In this document: one piece after another, positions 24,219-33,720 of the stretch | Layout of the letters: the number at the start of each line of letters is the position of its first letter | Position numbering within the stretch: the first letter of the stretch is position 1 | Assembly (NCBI RefSeq): GCF_000374025.1 | Contig: NZ_KB893202.1 | Location: 1 to 47,643 of the forward strand | Direction of reading: 5' to 3' | Length of the DNA: 47,643 nt | Origin: Spirosoma panaciterrae DSM 21099 | Lineage (GTDB): Bacteria; Bacteroidota; Bacteroidia; Cytophagales; Spirosomataceae | Translations under genes and position numbers: made by a program | The notes under the pieces: generated by a model | Seen by the model: the letters and a program-made list of their open reading frames with translations, nothing else | The model's database searches: none | Told to the model about the DNA's origin: nothing

Positions 24219-25934
24219 ATGACTACCGAATGGATGGGGGTTATTGTCACCTATGGCATTACCGTGCTGCTGGCAATACCTCTGGGCAAGTTTCTTGCCA
24301 AGGTTTTTAAAGATGAACCCAATGCGTTCGACTTCATGAAGCCCCTGGAAAGGCTCATTTATCGCCTGGGCGGTATTGATCCCGGTCGGGAGATGAACTG
24401 GAAAGAAAACCTGGTTGCGCTACTGACGATCAATGCGCTATGGCTGGTCTACGCTTTTGTTCTATTACTTACACAGGGGAGTTTACCCCTCAATCCGGAT
24501 GGCAATCCCTCTCAAACGCCCGATCTGGCGTTCAACACCGCCATCAGTTTTCTCATCAACTGTAACCTTCAGCACTATTCGGGCGAATCGGGGGTAACAT
24601 ATCTTACCCAGCTTGGCGTACTGATGTTTCTCCAGTTTGTTTCGGCAGCTACCGGCATAGCCGCTGCGGTCCTATTGTTCCGTTCGTTTATGCCCAAACC
24701 CGTCGAGACCGTAGGAAACTTCTATGTACTCTTTGTCAAATCAATCACTCGTGTACTCCTGCCGTTCAGTTTGGTTGTAGCAACTATTCTGGCTTTCAAT
24801 GGAACACCCGCCAGTTTCGACGGCAAAGACACGCTTGTAACCATGCAGGACGATACGGTTGGGGTTTCGCGTGGTCCAGCCGCCGGGTTCATTGCCATCA
24901 AGCACCTGGGAACCAACGGCGGGGGTTGGTTTGGTACCAACTCGGCCCATCCGCTTGAAAATCCGAATTACCTGACCAATATGGTCGAGATGATTGCCCA
25001 GGTGGTGATTCCGATTGCCATGATTTTTGCGCTGGGCTTTTTCATCAACCGGAAACGATTTGCCTGGATCATATATGGCGTGATGACGGTGGGGCTGTTG
25101 ATGCTGCTGGTTCCAACGCTGGTTACTGAGCTAGGTGGAAATCCGGCGATTGCCCAGATGGGAATCGGTCAACCTACCGGCGCTATGGAAGGGAAAGAGG
25201 TCCGATTCGGTCCATTGGCCTCGGCGTACTGGAGCATCGTTACTACGGTTATTTCGACGGGCTCTGTCAACTCCATGCACGATAGCTCCATGGCGATGTC
25301 GGGTACGATGGAACTCCTGGGTATGATGGTCAACGCCTTTTACGGGGGTGTAGGGGCCGGACTGCTCAATTTCTACTACTTCCTGATTATCGCGGTCTTT
25401 ATATCCGGGCTCATGGTTGGCCGAACCCCCGAACTATTCGGCCGAAAAGTTGAAGCCCGAGAGATCAAGATTGCCTCGATCGTTGCCTTGTTGAGTGCTT
25501 TTCTGGTGAAAGGCGGTACGGCCCTGGCGGCCTGGTTTTTTATCCACTATGGCGATGCTTCCTGGGCCGTAAAACCATCCGCCTGGCTCAATAATCCCGG
25601 TTTTCATGGCTTTACCGAGATGCTGTACGAAATAACCTCGTCCAATGCCAACAATGGGTCGGGTTTTGAAGGCTTGGGCGACAACAATTTTTTCTGGAAC
25701 TACGCTACCGGCATCGTTCTGATTATGGGACGCTATATCCCGATCATCGGTCCCGTTGCCATTGCCGGACTGCTGGCTCGTAAGAAATACGTTCCTGAAT
25801 CGGCCGGCACCTTACCTGTCGACACCCCCACCTTTGGACTGATGATTTTTGCGGTCATCTTTATCATTACGGCACTTTCATTCTTCCCTGCACTGGCTCT
25901 GGGGCCTCTCGCTGAATATTTCTCTCTCAAATAA
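24219..25934 (+). CDS. kdpA: KdpA, potassium-binding channel-like subunit
   Basis: This is a 571-residue polytopic inner-membrane protein of normal KdpA length. It belongs to the superfamily of K+ transporters and carries four pore loops. The filters can be read at NCNLQHYSGE near 110-119, GTNGGGWFGTNSAHPLENP near 230-248, GSVNSMHDSS near 348 and SSNANNGSGFEG near 478. KdpA selects K+ and passes it towards the KdpB pump. Position 109-112 reads INCN where E. coli has TNTN. The gene is followed by a hairpin and then kdpB. Confidence 0.97.
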   Translation: MTTEWMGVIVTYGITVLLAIPLGKFLAKVFKDEPNAFDFMKPLERLIYRLGGIDPGREMNWKENLVALLTINALWLVYAFVLLLTQGSLPLNPDGNPSQTPDLAFNTAISFLINCNLQHYSGESGVTYLTQLGVLMFLQFVSAATGIAAAVLLFRSFMPKPVETVGNFYVLFVKSITRVLLPFSLVVATILAFNGTPASFDGKDTLVTMQDDTVGVSRGPAAGFIAIKHLGTNGGGWFGTNSAHPLENPNYLTNMVEMIAQVVIPIAMIFALGFFINRKRFAWIIYGVMTVGLLMLLVPTLVTELGGNPAIAQMGIGQPTGAMEGKEVRFGPLASAYWSIVTTVISTGSVNSMHDSSMAMSGTMELLGMMVNAFYGGVGAGLLNFYYFLIIAVFISGLMVGRTPELFGRKVEAREIKIASIVALLSAFLVKGGTALAAWFFIHYGDASWAVKPSAWLNNPGFHGFTEMLYEITSSNANNGSGFEGLGDNNFFWNYATGIVLIMGRYIPIIGPVAIAGLLARKKYVPESAGTLPVDTPTFGLMIFAVIFIITALSFFPALALGPLAEYFSLK

Positions 25935-25949
25935 TACGTCTGTCGTCAA

Positions 25950-25981
25950 CCCTTCGGCAATGGGTTCTCATCGCCGAAGGG
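25950..25981 (+). promoter_or_regulatory. Hairpin between kdpA and kdpB
   Basis: CCCTTCGGC (25950-25958) pairs perfectly with GCCGAAGGG (25973-25981) around a 14-nt loop, with no T-tract after it. It more likely tunes mRNA stability or processing than stops transcription. Confidence 0.5.
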
Positions 25982-26016
25982 TGCCCAACTCACCGCGAAA
26001 GCGGCTCATTACCACT

Positions 26017-28137
26017 ATGGCAAAGCAACTTTCATCCCCGAACCGCACACGGCCTGGCCTGTTCCAGAAAGAACTGATCGGGACCGCCATCCGGGAATCG
26101 TTTATAAAGCTGAATCCCACTGTTTTAATCAAAAACCCAGTCATGTTTACCGTTGAGGTTGGCACCCTCATCATGGTGCTGGTAACGGCCTACATCGCCT
26201 TCACGGGCGATACCACCCAGGGTTCATTGGCCTACAATCTGAGCATTACGTTCATCCTGTTCGTAACGGTTCTCTTCGCCAATTTTGCCGAAGCCATTGC
26301 CGAAGCACGGGGCAAAGCCCAGGCCGAATCGCTTCGAAAAACCCGGCAGGAAACACCCGCTAAAGTGATCCGATCGGCTGGTGAATACAAACTCGACGAA
26401 CGGTCCGACAATTTGGTGCAGACGATCTCTTCGGCACAACTCAAAAAAGGGGATGTATTTCTTTGCGAAGCCGGTGATATTATTCCGTCGGATGGTGAAA
26501 TCATCGAAGGTCTGGCCACCATTGATGAGTCGGCTATTACGGGCGAATCGGCCCCGGTAATTCGGGAAGCTGGTGGGGATAAATCATCGGTTACGGGCGG
26601 AACGAAAGTGCTCTCCGACCGCATCAAAGTGATGGTGACGACCCAACCCGGCGAATCGTTTCTGGATAAGATGATTGCGCTGGTTGAAGGCGCTACCCGG
26701 CAGAAAACCCCGAACGAAATTGCGCTGACGATCCTGCTGGCCGGTTTTACCCTGATCTTTATCATCGTCTGCGTGGCCTTGAAGCCCTTTGCCGACTATG
26801 CCAACACACCCATCACGATTGCCGCACTGATTTCGCTGTTCGTCTGTCTGATTCCCACCACCATCGGCGGGTTACTATCCGCCATCGGCATTGCCGGTAT
26901 GGACCGGGCGCTTCAGGCCAATGTAATTGCCAAATCGGGTCGGGCGGTAGAAACAGCGGGGGATGTCGATACTTTATTGCTCGACAAAACAGGAACGATC
27001 ACGATTGGCAACCGGAAAGCAACGAATTTTTACCCGGCGCCGGGTGTCAGTCAGGCCGATATGGTACGGGCATCGGCCTTAAGTTCACTGGCCGATGAAA
27101 CCCCGGAAGGAAAATCAATCGTAGAACTAGCCCGTAGTGGCGACTGGGGAGCCGATGTAACCCGCAACCTGAGTACCACTGGGGCAACGTTGATCAAGTT
27201 TACAGCCGAAACCCGTTCGTCGGGGATCGATCTGCCCCTGACCGGACAGGCCACCGGCCAGTTGCTTCGGATTCGAAAAGGTGCCGTAGATTCGATCCGG
27301 GCCATTGTACAGCGAGCCGGGAACCCATTTCCAACGGAAATTGAAACCAAAGCCAATGAGATTGCCGCCAATGGAGGTACACCGCTGGTTGTGACGGAGA
27401 ATGAGGTCGTAAAAGGCGTTGTCGAACTACAGGACATCATAAAACCGGGCATATCCGAGCGATTTGACCGGCTTCGGAAAATGGGCGTAAAAACGGTGAT
27501 GGTGACTGGCGACAACCCGCTGACAGCCAAGTTCATTGCGGGCAAAGCAGGGGTCGACGACTTCATTGCTGAAGCCAAACCAGAAGACAAGATGAATTAC
27601 ATCCGACGCGAACAGACCGGGGGTAAACTCGTCGCCATGATGGGCGACGGTACCAACGATGCGCCTGCACTTGCCCAGGCCGACGTAGGTGTAGCGATGA
27701 ACTCGGGAACACAGGCCGCCAAAGAGGCTGGTAACATGGTCGATCTGGACAACGACCCCACCAAACTCATCGAGGTGGTGGAAATCGGAAAACAGTTGCT
27801 CATTACACGCGGTACACTGACCACCTTCAGCATTGCCAACGACGTGGCTAAATATTTTGCTATCGTACCCGCTCTGTTTACGCTGTCCATCCCAGCGTTA
27901 CAGGCACTGAACATTATGGGTTTGCATTCTCCCGAATCGGCCATCTTATCGGCGGTCATTTTCAATGCGATCATCATACCCTTACTCATTCCACTAGCCC
28001 TGCGAGGGGTTGAATACAAGCCGATTGGAGCTTCCGCTCTGTTGCGCCGAAACCTGTTCATTTACGGACTAGGTGGTATAGCAGCGCCCTTTGTCGGTAT
28101 CAAGCTGATTGATCTGGCAGTAGGTCTTTTTATCTAA
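26017..28137 (+). CDS. kdpB: KdpB, P-type ATPase catalytic subunit
   Basis: This is a 706-residue protein from ATG 26017; the open frame extends upstream through the kdpA end but that part is not KdpB-like. It is the ATP-driven subunit that transports K+ inward with KdpA. The phosphorylated residue is Asp323 in LLLDKTGT. The actuator motif TGES is at 175-178, whose Ser is the inhibitory phosphorylation site in E. coli. VTGDNPLTAKFIA and GDGTNDAPALAQADVG form the P-domain, and the KNPVMF motif lies near 39. All catalytic motifs are intact. The 82-nt gap to kdpA holds a hairpin. Confidence 0.97.
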   Translation: MAKQLSSPNRTRPGLFQKELIGTAIRESFIKLNPTVLIKNPVMFTVEVGTLIMVLVTAYIAFTGDTTQGSLAYNLSITFILFVTVLFANFAEAIAEARGKAQAESLRKTRQETPAKVIRSAGEYKLDERSDNLVQTISSAQLKKGDVFLCEAGDIIPSDGEIIEGLATIDESAITGESAPVIREAGGDKSSVTGGTKVLSDRIKVMVTTQPGESFLDKMIALVEGATRQKTPNEIALTILLAGFTLIFIIVCVALKPFADYANTPITIAALISLFVCLIPTTIGGLLSAIGIAGMDRALQANVIAKSGRAVETAGDVDTLLLDKTGTITIGNRKATNFYPAPGVSQADMVRASALSSLADETPEGKSIVELARSGDWGADVTRNLSTTGATLIKFTAETRSSGIDLPLTGQATGQLLRIRKGAVDSIRAIVQRAGNPFPTEIETKANEIAANGGTPLVVTENEVVKGVVELQDIIKPGISERFDRLRKMGVKTVMVTGDNPLTAKFIAGKAGVDDFIAEAKPEDKMNYIRREQTGGKLVAMMGDGTNDAPALAQADVGVAMNSGTQAAKEAGNMVDLDNDPTKLIEVVEIGKQLLITRGTLTTFSIANDVAKYFAIVPALFTLSIPALQALNIMGLHSPESAILSAVIFNAIIIPLLIPLALRGVEYKPIGASALLRRNLFIYGLGGIAAPFVGIKLIDLAVGLFI

Positions 28138-28150
28138 TCATCATACATAC

Positions 28151-28174
28151 CGGAGTCCGAAGGGTCGTACTCCG
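28151..28174 (+). promoter_or_regulatory. Small hairpin between kdpB and kdpC
   Basis: CGGAGT (28151-28156) pairs with ACTCCG (28169-28174) around a 12-nt loop containing CCGAAGGG, the same octamer as the right arm of the kdpA-kdpB hairpin. It probably acts at RNA level. Confidence 0.35.
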
Positions 28175-28197
28175 CCAACACTAACTTAATACACGTC

Positions 28198-28761
28198 ATG
28201 AAATCTCATATTGGTCCAGCCATCCGACTAACCGTGGTCATGCTGGTCATCATCGCGGTCATCTATCCCCTGGTAGTTGCAGGCATTGCTACATTAACCC
28301 CGGGCGGTGGGAAAGGCGAAACCGTTACGGTAAATGGTAAAGTAGTGGGATACAAACTAGTGGGCCAAAAATTCACCGAAGACCGTTATTTCAACAGTCG
28401 TCCGTCGGCGGTAGACTACAATGCTGCCGGTTCTGCCGGTTCGAACAAAGGCCCGTCGAATCCTGATTATCTGAAAGCGGTACAGGCTCGTATCGATACG
28501 TTTCTGGTCCATAATCCGGGAGTACGCAAAGACGATATTCCGGCCGAACTGGTAACGGCTTCTGGCTCTGGCCTTGATCCGGATTTATCCCCGGCTGGCG
28601 CTAAAATTCAGATAGCCCGCATTGCAAAGGTTCGCGGTATTTCGGCCGACCGACTGAATCAATTAGTGGATGACCACACCGAAGGCCCGCTACTGGGTTT
28701 ATTTGGTCCAGCCACCGTAAATGTACTGGCCCTGAATGTGGCTCTCGACCAGATAAACTAA
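28198..28761 (+). CDS. kdpC: KdpC, accessory subunit of the K+-transporting ATPase
   Basis: This 187-residue protein has one N-terminal membrane helix (LTVVMLVIIAVIYPLVVAGIAT) and a periplasmic domain. The KdpC signature FNSRPSAVDYNAAGSAGSNKGPSNP is at about 67-91, and the C-terminal LDPDLSPAGAKIQIARIAKVRG block near 124-145 is equally typical. KdpC stabilises the complex and raises ATP affinity of KdpB. Length and order F-A-B-C are standard. Confidence 0.96.
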   Translation: MKSHIGPAIRLTVVMLVIIAVIYPLVVAGIATLTPGGGKGETVTVNGKVVGYKLVGQKFTEDRYFNSRPSAVDYNAAGSAGSNKGPSNPDYLKAVQARIDTFLVHNPGVRKDDIPAELVTASGSGLDPDLSPAGAKIQIARIAKVRGISADRLNQLVDDHTEGPLLGLFGPATVNVLALNVALDQIN

Positions 28762-28769
28762 TCCAGACC

Positions 28770-28814
28770 GGCTCGTCCGGGAAGACCCGGCTTCCTGAGT
28801 TTCCAGGGCGAGCC
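28770..28814 (+). promoter_or_regulatory. Compound hairpin after kdpC
   Basis: GGCTCG (28770-28775) pairs with CGAGCC (28809-28814). Inside, CCGGG (28777-28781) pairs with CCCGG (28786-28790) around an AAGA tetraloop. No T-tract follows, so read-through into the barrel gene is expected, perhaps reduced. Confidence 0.4.
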
Positions 28815-28877
28815 AAACAGGCATCAAGCTCATTGAGTACAACAACCCCGGATCGATTCAATCGGTCAATCACAACC

Positions 28878-30065
28878 ATGAACGTAGTTTTCAGTACAAT
28901 TTTCGCTTTATCCGTAGGAGGTAGTTCTTCATTCGCTCAGGCTACCGATACTCCTCAACGTTTGAACCAAACGGGTTTTTCATTAACCGACTCCACCAAA
29001 AATCCACTGGCCTCTAACCTGTCTGCCCATTCTGCCGACTCAGGCTTGACCCTGTCAGGTTATGTAGAAGCGTATTATACACACGACTTTACCGCTCCGA
29101 AAACAACACAGGAACGACCAGGTTTTTTATACAATCACAAACGAAACCGGGAGATCAACATCAATCTGGCCTATTTGAAAGCCGCTTATTCAACCGATCG
29201 GCTCCGGGCCAACCTGGCCCTTCAGGTTGGTACGTATGCCCAGTATAACTATGCTGCGGAACAGGATTTACTGAAAAACGTCTTGGAAGCCAACGTAGGA
29301 GTCAGGCTTAGCCAATCTCGCGAACTGTGGCTGGATGCGGGCATTTTCACCTCTCACATTGGTTTTGAAAGTGCCATTTCGAAAGACTGCTGGACGCTGA
29401 CCCGTAGCCTGCTGGCCGAAAATTCGCCTTACTATCTGTCGGGAGCCAAACTCACCTATGCCACACCAAACGGCAAATGGACCCTCCTTGGCTCAGTGCT
29501 GAATGGCTGGCAGCGTATAGCCAAACTACCCGGTTATAGCGGCCCATCGCTCAGTACTCAGATTCAGTTCAAACCATCGGATAAAGTAACCCTGAACTGG
29601 AGTACATTTATCGGTTCCGATCGGCCCGACTCGCTGAAGCAGGGACGATTCTTCAATAACTTTTACGCCATCATCAACCCAGCCAAAAAAGTTGGCCTAA
29701 TTCTGGGCTTCGACATTGGTGCCGACCGCAAACCCATCGGTCCCGGCGGCAGTCGGGTTGGCACGGGCAGCTATATCTGGTATTCGCCCGTCGTTATTGC
29801 CCGTGTAGCAACCAGTTCTAAAAGTTATCTGGCGGGTCGTATGGAGTACTATTCCGATAAAAACGGCGTCATAATCAGCACCGGAACCCCAAACGGCTTC
29901 CAAACGATGGGGTATTCGCTGAATTACGATTATGCCATTCTGCCCAACGCACTGGTTCGTATTGAAGGAAAAGTATACGACAGTAAGGATGCTCTTTTCG
30001 AGACCCATACCGGAACAGGCAACACCAATACCTCGCTAACGACCAGCCTGGCCATCAGTTTTTAA
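28878..30065 (+). CDS. Outer-membrane beta-barrel (porin-like) protein
   Basis: About 395 residues from ATG 28878, which gives a proper signal peptide (NVVFSTIFALSVGGSSSFAQA); the longer TTG start at 28833 does not. The mature chain alternates aromatic and polar residues in strands, opening with LTLSGYVEAYYTHDF and ending in the outer-membrane signal LTTSLAISF with a terminal Phe. It resembles the Bacteroidota outer-membrane beta-barrel family placed beside kdp genes. A K+-permeable pore would supply the inner-membrane pump, but this role is inferred from position between kdpC and kdpD. Confidence 0.8.
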   Translation: MNVVFSTIFALSVGGSSSFAQATDTPQRLNQTGFSLTDSTKNPLASNLSAHSADSGLTLSGYVEAYYTHDFTAPKTTQERPGFLYNHKRNREININLAYLKAAYSTDRLRANLALQVGTYAQYNYAAEQDLLKNVLEANVGVRLSQSRELWLDAGIFTSHIGFESAISKDCWTLTRSLLAENSPYYLSGAKLTYATPNGKWTLLGSVLNGWQRIAKLPGYSGPSLSTQIQFKPSDKVTLNWSTFIGSDRPDSLKQGRFFNNFYAIINPAKKVGLILGFDIGADRKPIGPGGSRVGTGSYIWYSPVVIARVATSSKSYLAGRMEYYSDKNGVIISTGTPNGFQTMGYSLNYDYAILPNALVRIEGKVYDSKDALFETHTGTGNTNTSLTTSLAISF

Positions 30066-30073
30066 TCCTGCCT

Positions 30074-30108
30074 AAAGTCGGGTAGGCGAAGTTCCCCTAC
30101 CCGACTTT
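30074..30108 (+). terminator. Hairpin between the porin gene and kdpD
   Basis: AAAGTCGGGTAGG (30074-30086) pairs perfectly with CCTACCCGACTTT (30096-30108) over 13 bp with a 9-nt loop. It ends only 16 nt before kdpD. It may limit, but not abolish, transcription into the sensor genes. Confidence 0.6.
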
Positions 30109-30124
30109 ACCAGCCTGTAAACCT

Positions 30125-31255
30125 ATGCAACCCAACGAACGCGATCAATCTGCTGAACAGTTTCTTCGACTTATCCAGGCATCTCGACGAGGTAAGTTTA
30201 AGATTTACATTGGTATGAGTGCCGGAGTGGGCAAAACCTACCGCATGCTTCAGGAAGCCCACACGTTGCTGCGTAGTGGAATTGATGTAAAAATTGGGTT
30301 TATCGAAACGCATAACCGGGCCGAAACCCATGCGCTGATTGAAGGATTGCCCGTTATTCCACGCCGAAAGTTGTTTTATAAAGGGCGTGAGCTGGAAGAA
30401 ATGGATGTTCAGACTATTATCAATTACCATCCCGAACTGGCCATTGTCGATGAGCTGGCCCATACCAATATTCCGGGCTCCAAGAATGAAAAACGCTGGC
30501 AGGACGTGCTTGAGATTCTGGACGCAGGCATTAACGTGATCAGTGCGGTGAATATACAGCACATTGAGAGCCTGTACGACGAAGTGCATGAGATTACCCG
30601 TATTGATGTCACCGAGCGCGTTCCCGATCGGGTGTTGCACCTGGCCGATGAGGTCGTCAATATCGACCTGACTGCCGATGAGTTGATTACCCGGCTAAAG
30701 GAAGGGAAAATCTATGATCAGGCGAAGGTCCAGACGGCGCTGAGTAATTTTTTTCAGCCAGAGAAAATTTTGCAGCTTCGCGAACTTGCTCTTCGGGAAG
30801 TAGCTACCGCCGTCGAACGTAAAATCGAAACCTCCCTTCCGGCCAATACCCAGGCCAAACCCGAGCGTTTTTTAGCCAGCATCAGCTCCAATGCCGAAGT
30901 AGCCCGCAAGGTGATCCGAAAAACGGCCCGGCTGGCCGCCTATTACAACTCGCGCTGGTATGTGCTCTACGTGCAGACCCCTGCCGAGTCGCCCGATCGG
31001 ATCCGGCTGGACAGGCAGCGACACCTCATCAATAACTTCAAATTAGCCACCGAACTGGGGGCTGAAGTCATCCAGGCTAAGGGCAACAATATCGTCAGCT
31101 GCATTATTGAGGAAGTTCAGAAACGTAACGTAACCACGGTATGCATTGGTAAGCCCCATTTTAATCTAGTTCAGATTATTCTACGCACATTTGCTTTCAA
31201 TCAGCTTTTAAACCGGCTTTCCGAATCAGATACGGACCTGGTTATTCTTTCGTAA
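30125..31255 (+). CDS. kdpD: KdpD sensor protein lacking the kinase half
   Basis: This is a 376-residue protein equal to the N-terminal cytoplasmic half of KdpD. The KdpD domain has Walker A GMSAGVGKT (30-38), Walker B region LAIVDELAHTN near 104-114 and NIQHIESL near 144. A universal-stress-protein-like domain follows from about 246, with the end VCIGKPHFN...TDLVILS. There are no membrane helices and no histidine kinase domain, unlike the approximately 900-residue E. coli KdpD. The kinase is supplied by the next gene, 2 nt downstream. The split form is common in this phylum. In KdpD, this half senses potassium and, in some bacteria, cyclic di-AMP. Confidence 0.93.
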   Translation: MQPNERDQSAEQFLRLIQASRRGKFKIYIGMSAGVGKTYRMLQEAHTLLRSGIDVKIGFIETHNRAETHALIEGLPVIPRRKLFYKGRELEEMDVQTIINYHPELAIVDELAHTNIPGSKNEKRWQDVLEILDAGINVISAVNIQHIESLYDEVHEITRIDVTERVPDRVLHLADEVVNIDLTADELITRLKEGKIYDQAKVQTALSNFFQPEKILQLRELALREVATAVERKIETSLPANTQAKPERFLASISSNAEVARKVIRKTARLAAYYNSRWYVLYVQTPAESPDRIRLDRQRHLINNFKLATELGAEVIQAKGNNIVSCIIEEVQKRNVTTVCIGKPHFNLVQIILRTFAFNQLLNRLSESDTDLVILS

Positions 31256-31257
31256 CT

Positions 31258-33039
31258 ATGACACTCAGGGCCAAAATAGCATTATCTCTGATTTTCCTGG
31301 TTAGCATCATTCTGCTACTGGGCGGATTAGGCGCCTTTTATCTGAATCGACTATCGGAAGATTCACAGGCGATTTTAAAAGACAATTACATTTCGCTGGA
31401 GTTTGTCGGCAATATGCAAAAAGCCCTCACGGACCTCACCGACCCCGATGCCCTGACCGACTTTGAAACCAACCTGAAAAAGCAGGAACGAAACGTAACA
31501 GAACCCGGAGAGCAACAGCCGACGTCGGCTGTACGGCGCGAATTTATCCGGTTAAAATCGGGCGCAACAGACGAGGCCACGCTGAATCGGATTCGTCAAC
31601 ACCTGCTGGCCATCGATGATGTCAATCGGCAGGCCATCGTACGCAAAAGTAAGACAGCCGATCAAACCGCCAACGATGCGCTGGTGCTGCTGGGCTCGGT
31701 AGGCACCCTGTGCTTTCTGGTCATTTTTTCCTTTGTCATTAATATTCCGGGGTACATTGCCAATCCGATACGGGAATTAACACGAGGGATTAAACAGATT
31801 GCCAGCCGAAATTTTGAAGAACGCTTACATTTTAAATCAAGCGATGAATTTGGCGAACTGGCGCGCTCGTTCAATTCCATGGCGCAGAAACTCGACGAGT
31901 ATGAGCATTCCAATCTGGCGAAGGTCTTATTCGAAAAAAAACGCATCGATACGCTGGTAGAATTAATGCCCGATGGCATTATTGGACTGGATCAGAAACG
32001 ACGTATCCTGTTCGTCAATCCTGTTGCCGAACGATTGCTGGGCGTAGAGCGGTATCATCTGATCGGTCAGTATGCCCCAGATGTAGCCACTACCAATGAC
32101 TTGTTGCGAACCCTCATTCAAGATGTCATGACGGATCAATCCGCAACCGATGATCCAGCTCCCATACCGATTCAACTTCCCGACACCGCCAATACCATCT
32201 TAAAAATTTATGATACCGGATCGACCGGGAAAGGCAAGGAAAGTTATTTTAGTAAACAGATCCACAAGGTGGTCGTGACACCTACCGGCGAATCGCAACC
32301 GATCCAGGCCGGATACGTCATTGTCCTTCAGAACATTACCTCGTATAAAGAACTGGATCTGGCTAAAACCAATTTTATTGCCACCATTTCGCACGAATTG
32401 AAAACGCCGATTTCAGCGATCAAAATGAGCCTGAAACTCCTGCGCGACAAACGCCTTGGCGATCTGAATACAGAACAGCAGGAGATGGTGGCCCACGTTG
32501 AAGAAAATACGGATCGTCTGCTCCGGCTGACTGGCGAGATCCTGAACATGGCCCAGGTTGAGTCGGGGCAAATCGAACTTCATATTCAGCCGGTTAAGCC
32601 ACTGGACATGGTCCATATAGCCTTGGCGGCTCTGCGTACTCAGGCAGATCAGAAACAAATCCAGTTGAAGCTATCAGCGTCCGATCATTTACCCCTCGTC
32701 AAGGCCGATCTGGACAAAGCCTCATGGGTACTGATTAATTTCCTATCCAATGCCGTTCGCTATAGCCCCGAACAATCACCGATCGACATTACGGTTCATC
32801 AGTTGGACAAAGAGGTGGAATTTAGGGTTCGGGATTATGGTCCAGGGTTACGGCCCGAACACCGCGACCGGGTGTTTGATCGCTATTTCAAAGCGCCTGG
32901 CCTCAATGGCCAGGTCAGCGGCACAGGCTTAGGTCTGGCTATTTCCAGAGAGTTTATTCAAAGTATGGGTGGTCAGATTGGTATTCATGCCGATGTTGAA
33001 CCAGGAGCCGCTTTTTACTTCAGGCTAAACGTTTCCTGA
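31258..33039 (+). CDS. Membrane histidine kinase (HAMP-PAS-HisKA-HATPase), KdpD partner
   Basis: This is a 593-residue protein. Membrane helices lie at about 8-29 and 141-163, enclosing a small sensor region. Then come a HAMP linker (about 165-215), a PAS-like domain (about 228-365), HisKA with phosphorylated His379 in ISHELKTP, and HATPase with the N-box INFLSNAVRYSP near 493-504, G1 DYGPGL near 526 and G2 GTGLGL near 555. Start ATG lies 2 nt after the kdpD stop, so translation is coupled. Together they appear to make up a two-protein KdpD. The cognate regulator is not the neighbouring gene for certain. Confidence 0.9.
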   Translation: MTLRAKIALSLIFLVSIILLLGGLGAFYLNRLSEDSQAILKDNYISLEFVGNMQKALTDLTDPDALTDFETNLKKQERNVTEPGEQQPTSAVRREFIRLKSGATDEATLNRIRQHLLAIDDVNRQAIVRKSKTADQTANDALVLLGSVGTLCFLVIFSFVINIPGYIANPIRELTRGIKQIASRNFEERLHFKSSDEFGELARSFNSMAQKLDEYEHSNLAKVLFEKKRIDTLVELMPDGIIGLDQKRRILFVNPVAERLLGVERYHLIGQYAPDVATTNDLLRTLIQDVMTDQSATDDPAPIPIQLPDTANTILKIYDTGSTGKGKESYFSKQIHKVVVTPTGESQPIQAGYVIVLQNITSYKELDLAKTNFIATISHELKTPISAIKMSLKLLRDKRLGDLNTEQQEMVAHVEENTDRLLRLTGEILNMAQVESGQIELHIQPVKPLDMVHIALAALRTQADQKQIQLKLSASDHLPLVKADLDKASWVLINFLSNAVRYSPEQSPIDITVHQLDKEVEFRVRDYGPGLRPEHRDRVFDRYFKAPGLNGQVSGTGLGLAISREFIQSMGGQIGIHADVEPGAAFYFRLNVS

Positions 33040-33221
33040 TTCCTGTAGACTAGCTCTGGTCTTATCCCACCCCTACTCTACCCTCCTGGGTTAGCCAGTC
33101 ATGTACTTTATACGCTGTTTTATACCAACCAAGGGCTATTCAATGGTTTTATCGGCTTTTCCTGTTGATTTTCGATGATATGCCGTAGTTTTACTACAAC
33201 ATATTTAAATTAATTCAACGA

Positions 33222-33704
33222 ATGCCTTCTACCCGTTCGACAACCTCCTCAAAGTCGACCACTCAACAGGCTAAACTATTATTTATTGAAGATAATGATG
33301 ACCACTGGCTGGTCATGCACCAAGTCCTGACCCGGTTGCTTCCCCAGGCTACTTTGCAACGCGTAAGTACTGCCCAGCAGGGCCTGGATTTGCTTCAGGA
33401 ATGGGCCCATCAGGAATGGGAACTCCCTAAATTGATCCTGCTGGATTTGTACCTGCCAACCGCTCAGGAGGGATGGCAGTTTCTCCAGCATATCAAAGCC
33501 CTGGACCCTCCCTACAGCCATATACCAGTTATCCTGCTCAGCATTTCGGTGAGTCAGCAGGATATAGAAAATGCGTATCAACTGGGGGTAGCCTCTTATT
33601 TGGCGAAGCCCACCACGCCATCCGATTGGGAGCAGCTCTTTCGTAGCCTTCATGCTTACTGGTGGGAAACAGCCATTCTCCCGCCTACCCATATTTCATT
33701 TTAA
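33222..33704 (+). CDS. Single-domain CheY-like response regulator
   Basis: This is a 160-residue protein. The receiver starts at KLLFIEDNDDHW (acidic pocket), has the phosphorylated Asp in LILLDLYLP near 75, a Ser at the switch position in ILLSISVS, and the conserved Lys in SYLAKPTTP. There is no DNA-binding output domain, so it is not KdpE. The type is like the Rcp1 group, which passes phosphate or controls partners by protein contact. It lies 183 nt after the kinase gene, beyond a gap without recognised elements. It may take phosphate from that kinase; this is untested. Confidence 0.88.
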   Translation: MPSTRSTTSSKSTTQQAKLLFIEDNDDHWLVMHQVLTRLLPQATLQRVSTAQQGLDLLQEWAHQEWELPKLILLDLYLPTAQEGWQFLQHIKALDPPYSHIPVILLSISVSQQDIENAYQLGVASYLAKPTTPSDWEQLFRSLHAYWWETAILPPTHISF

Positions 33705-33720
33705 ATTCACACGATCTAAA

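Noticed and set aside
27051..27590. 179-residue antisense open frame within kdpB
   Set aside because: Ser- and Arg-rich shadow of a highly conserved gene; no independent start context.
28833..28877. N-terminal extension of the kdp porin gene from a TTG
   Set aside because: The extension precedes a normal signal peptide and lies after the hairpin that follows kdpC; ATG at 28878 is preferred.
33222..33704. KdpE transcriptional regulator
   Set aside because: The protein ends after the receiver domain and has no winged helix, so it cannot be KdpE.
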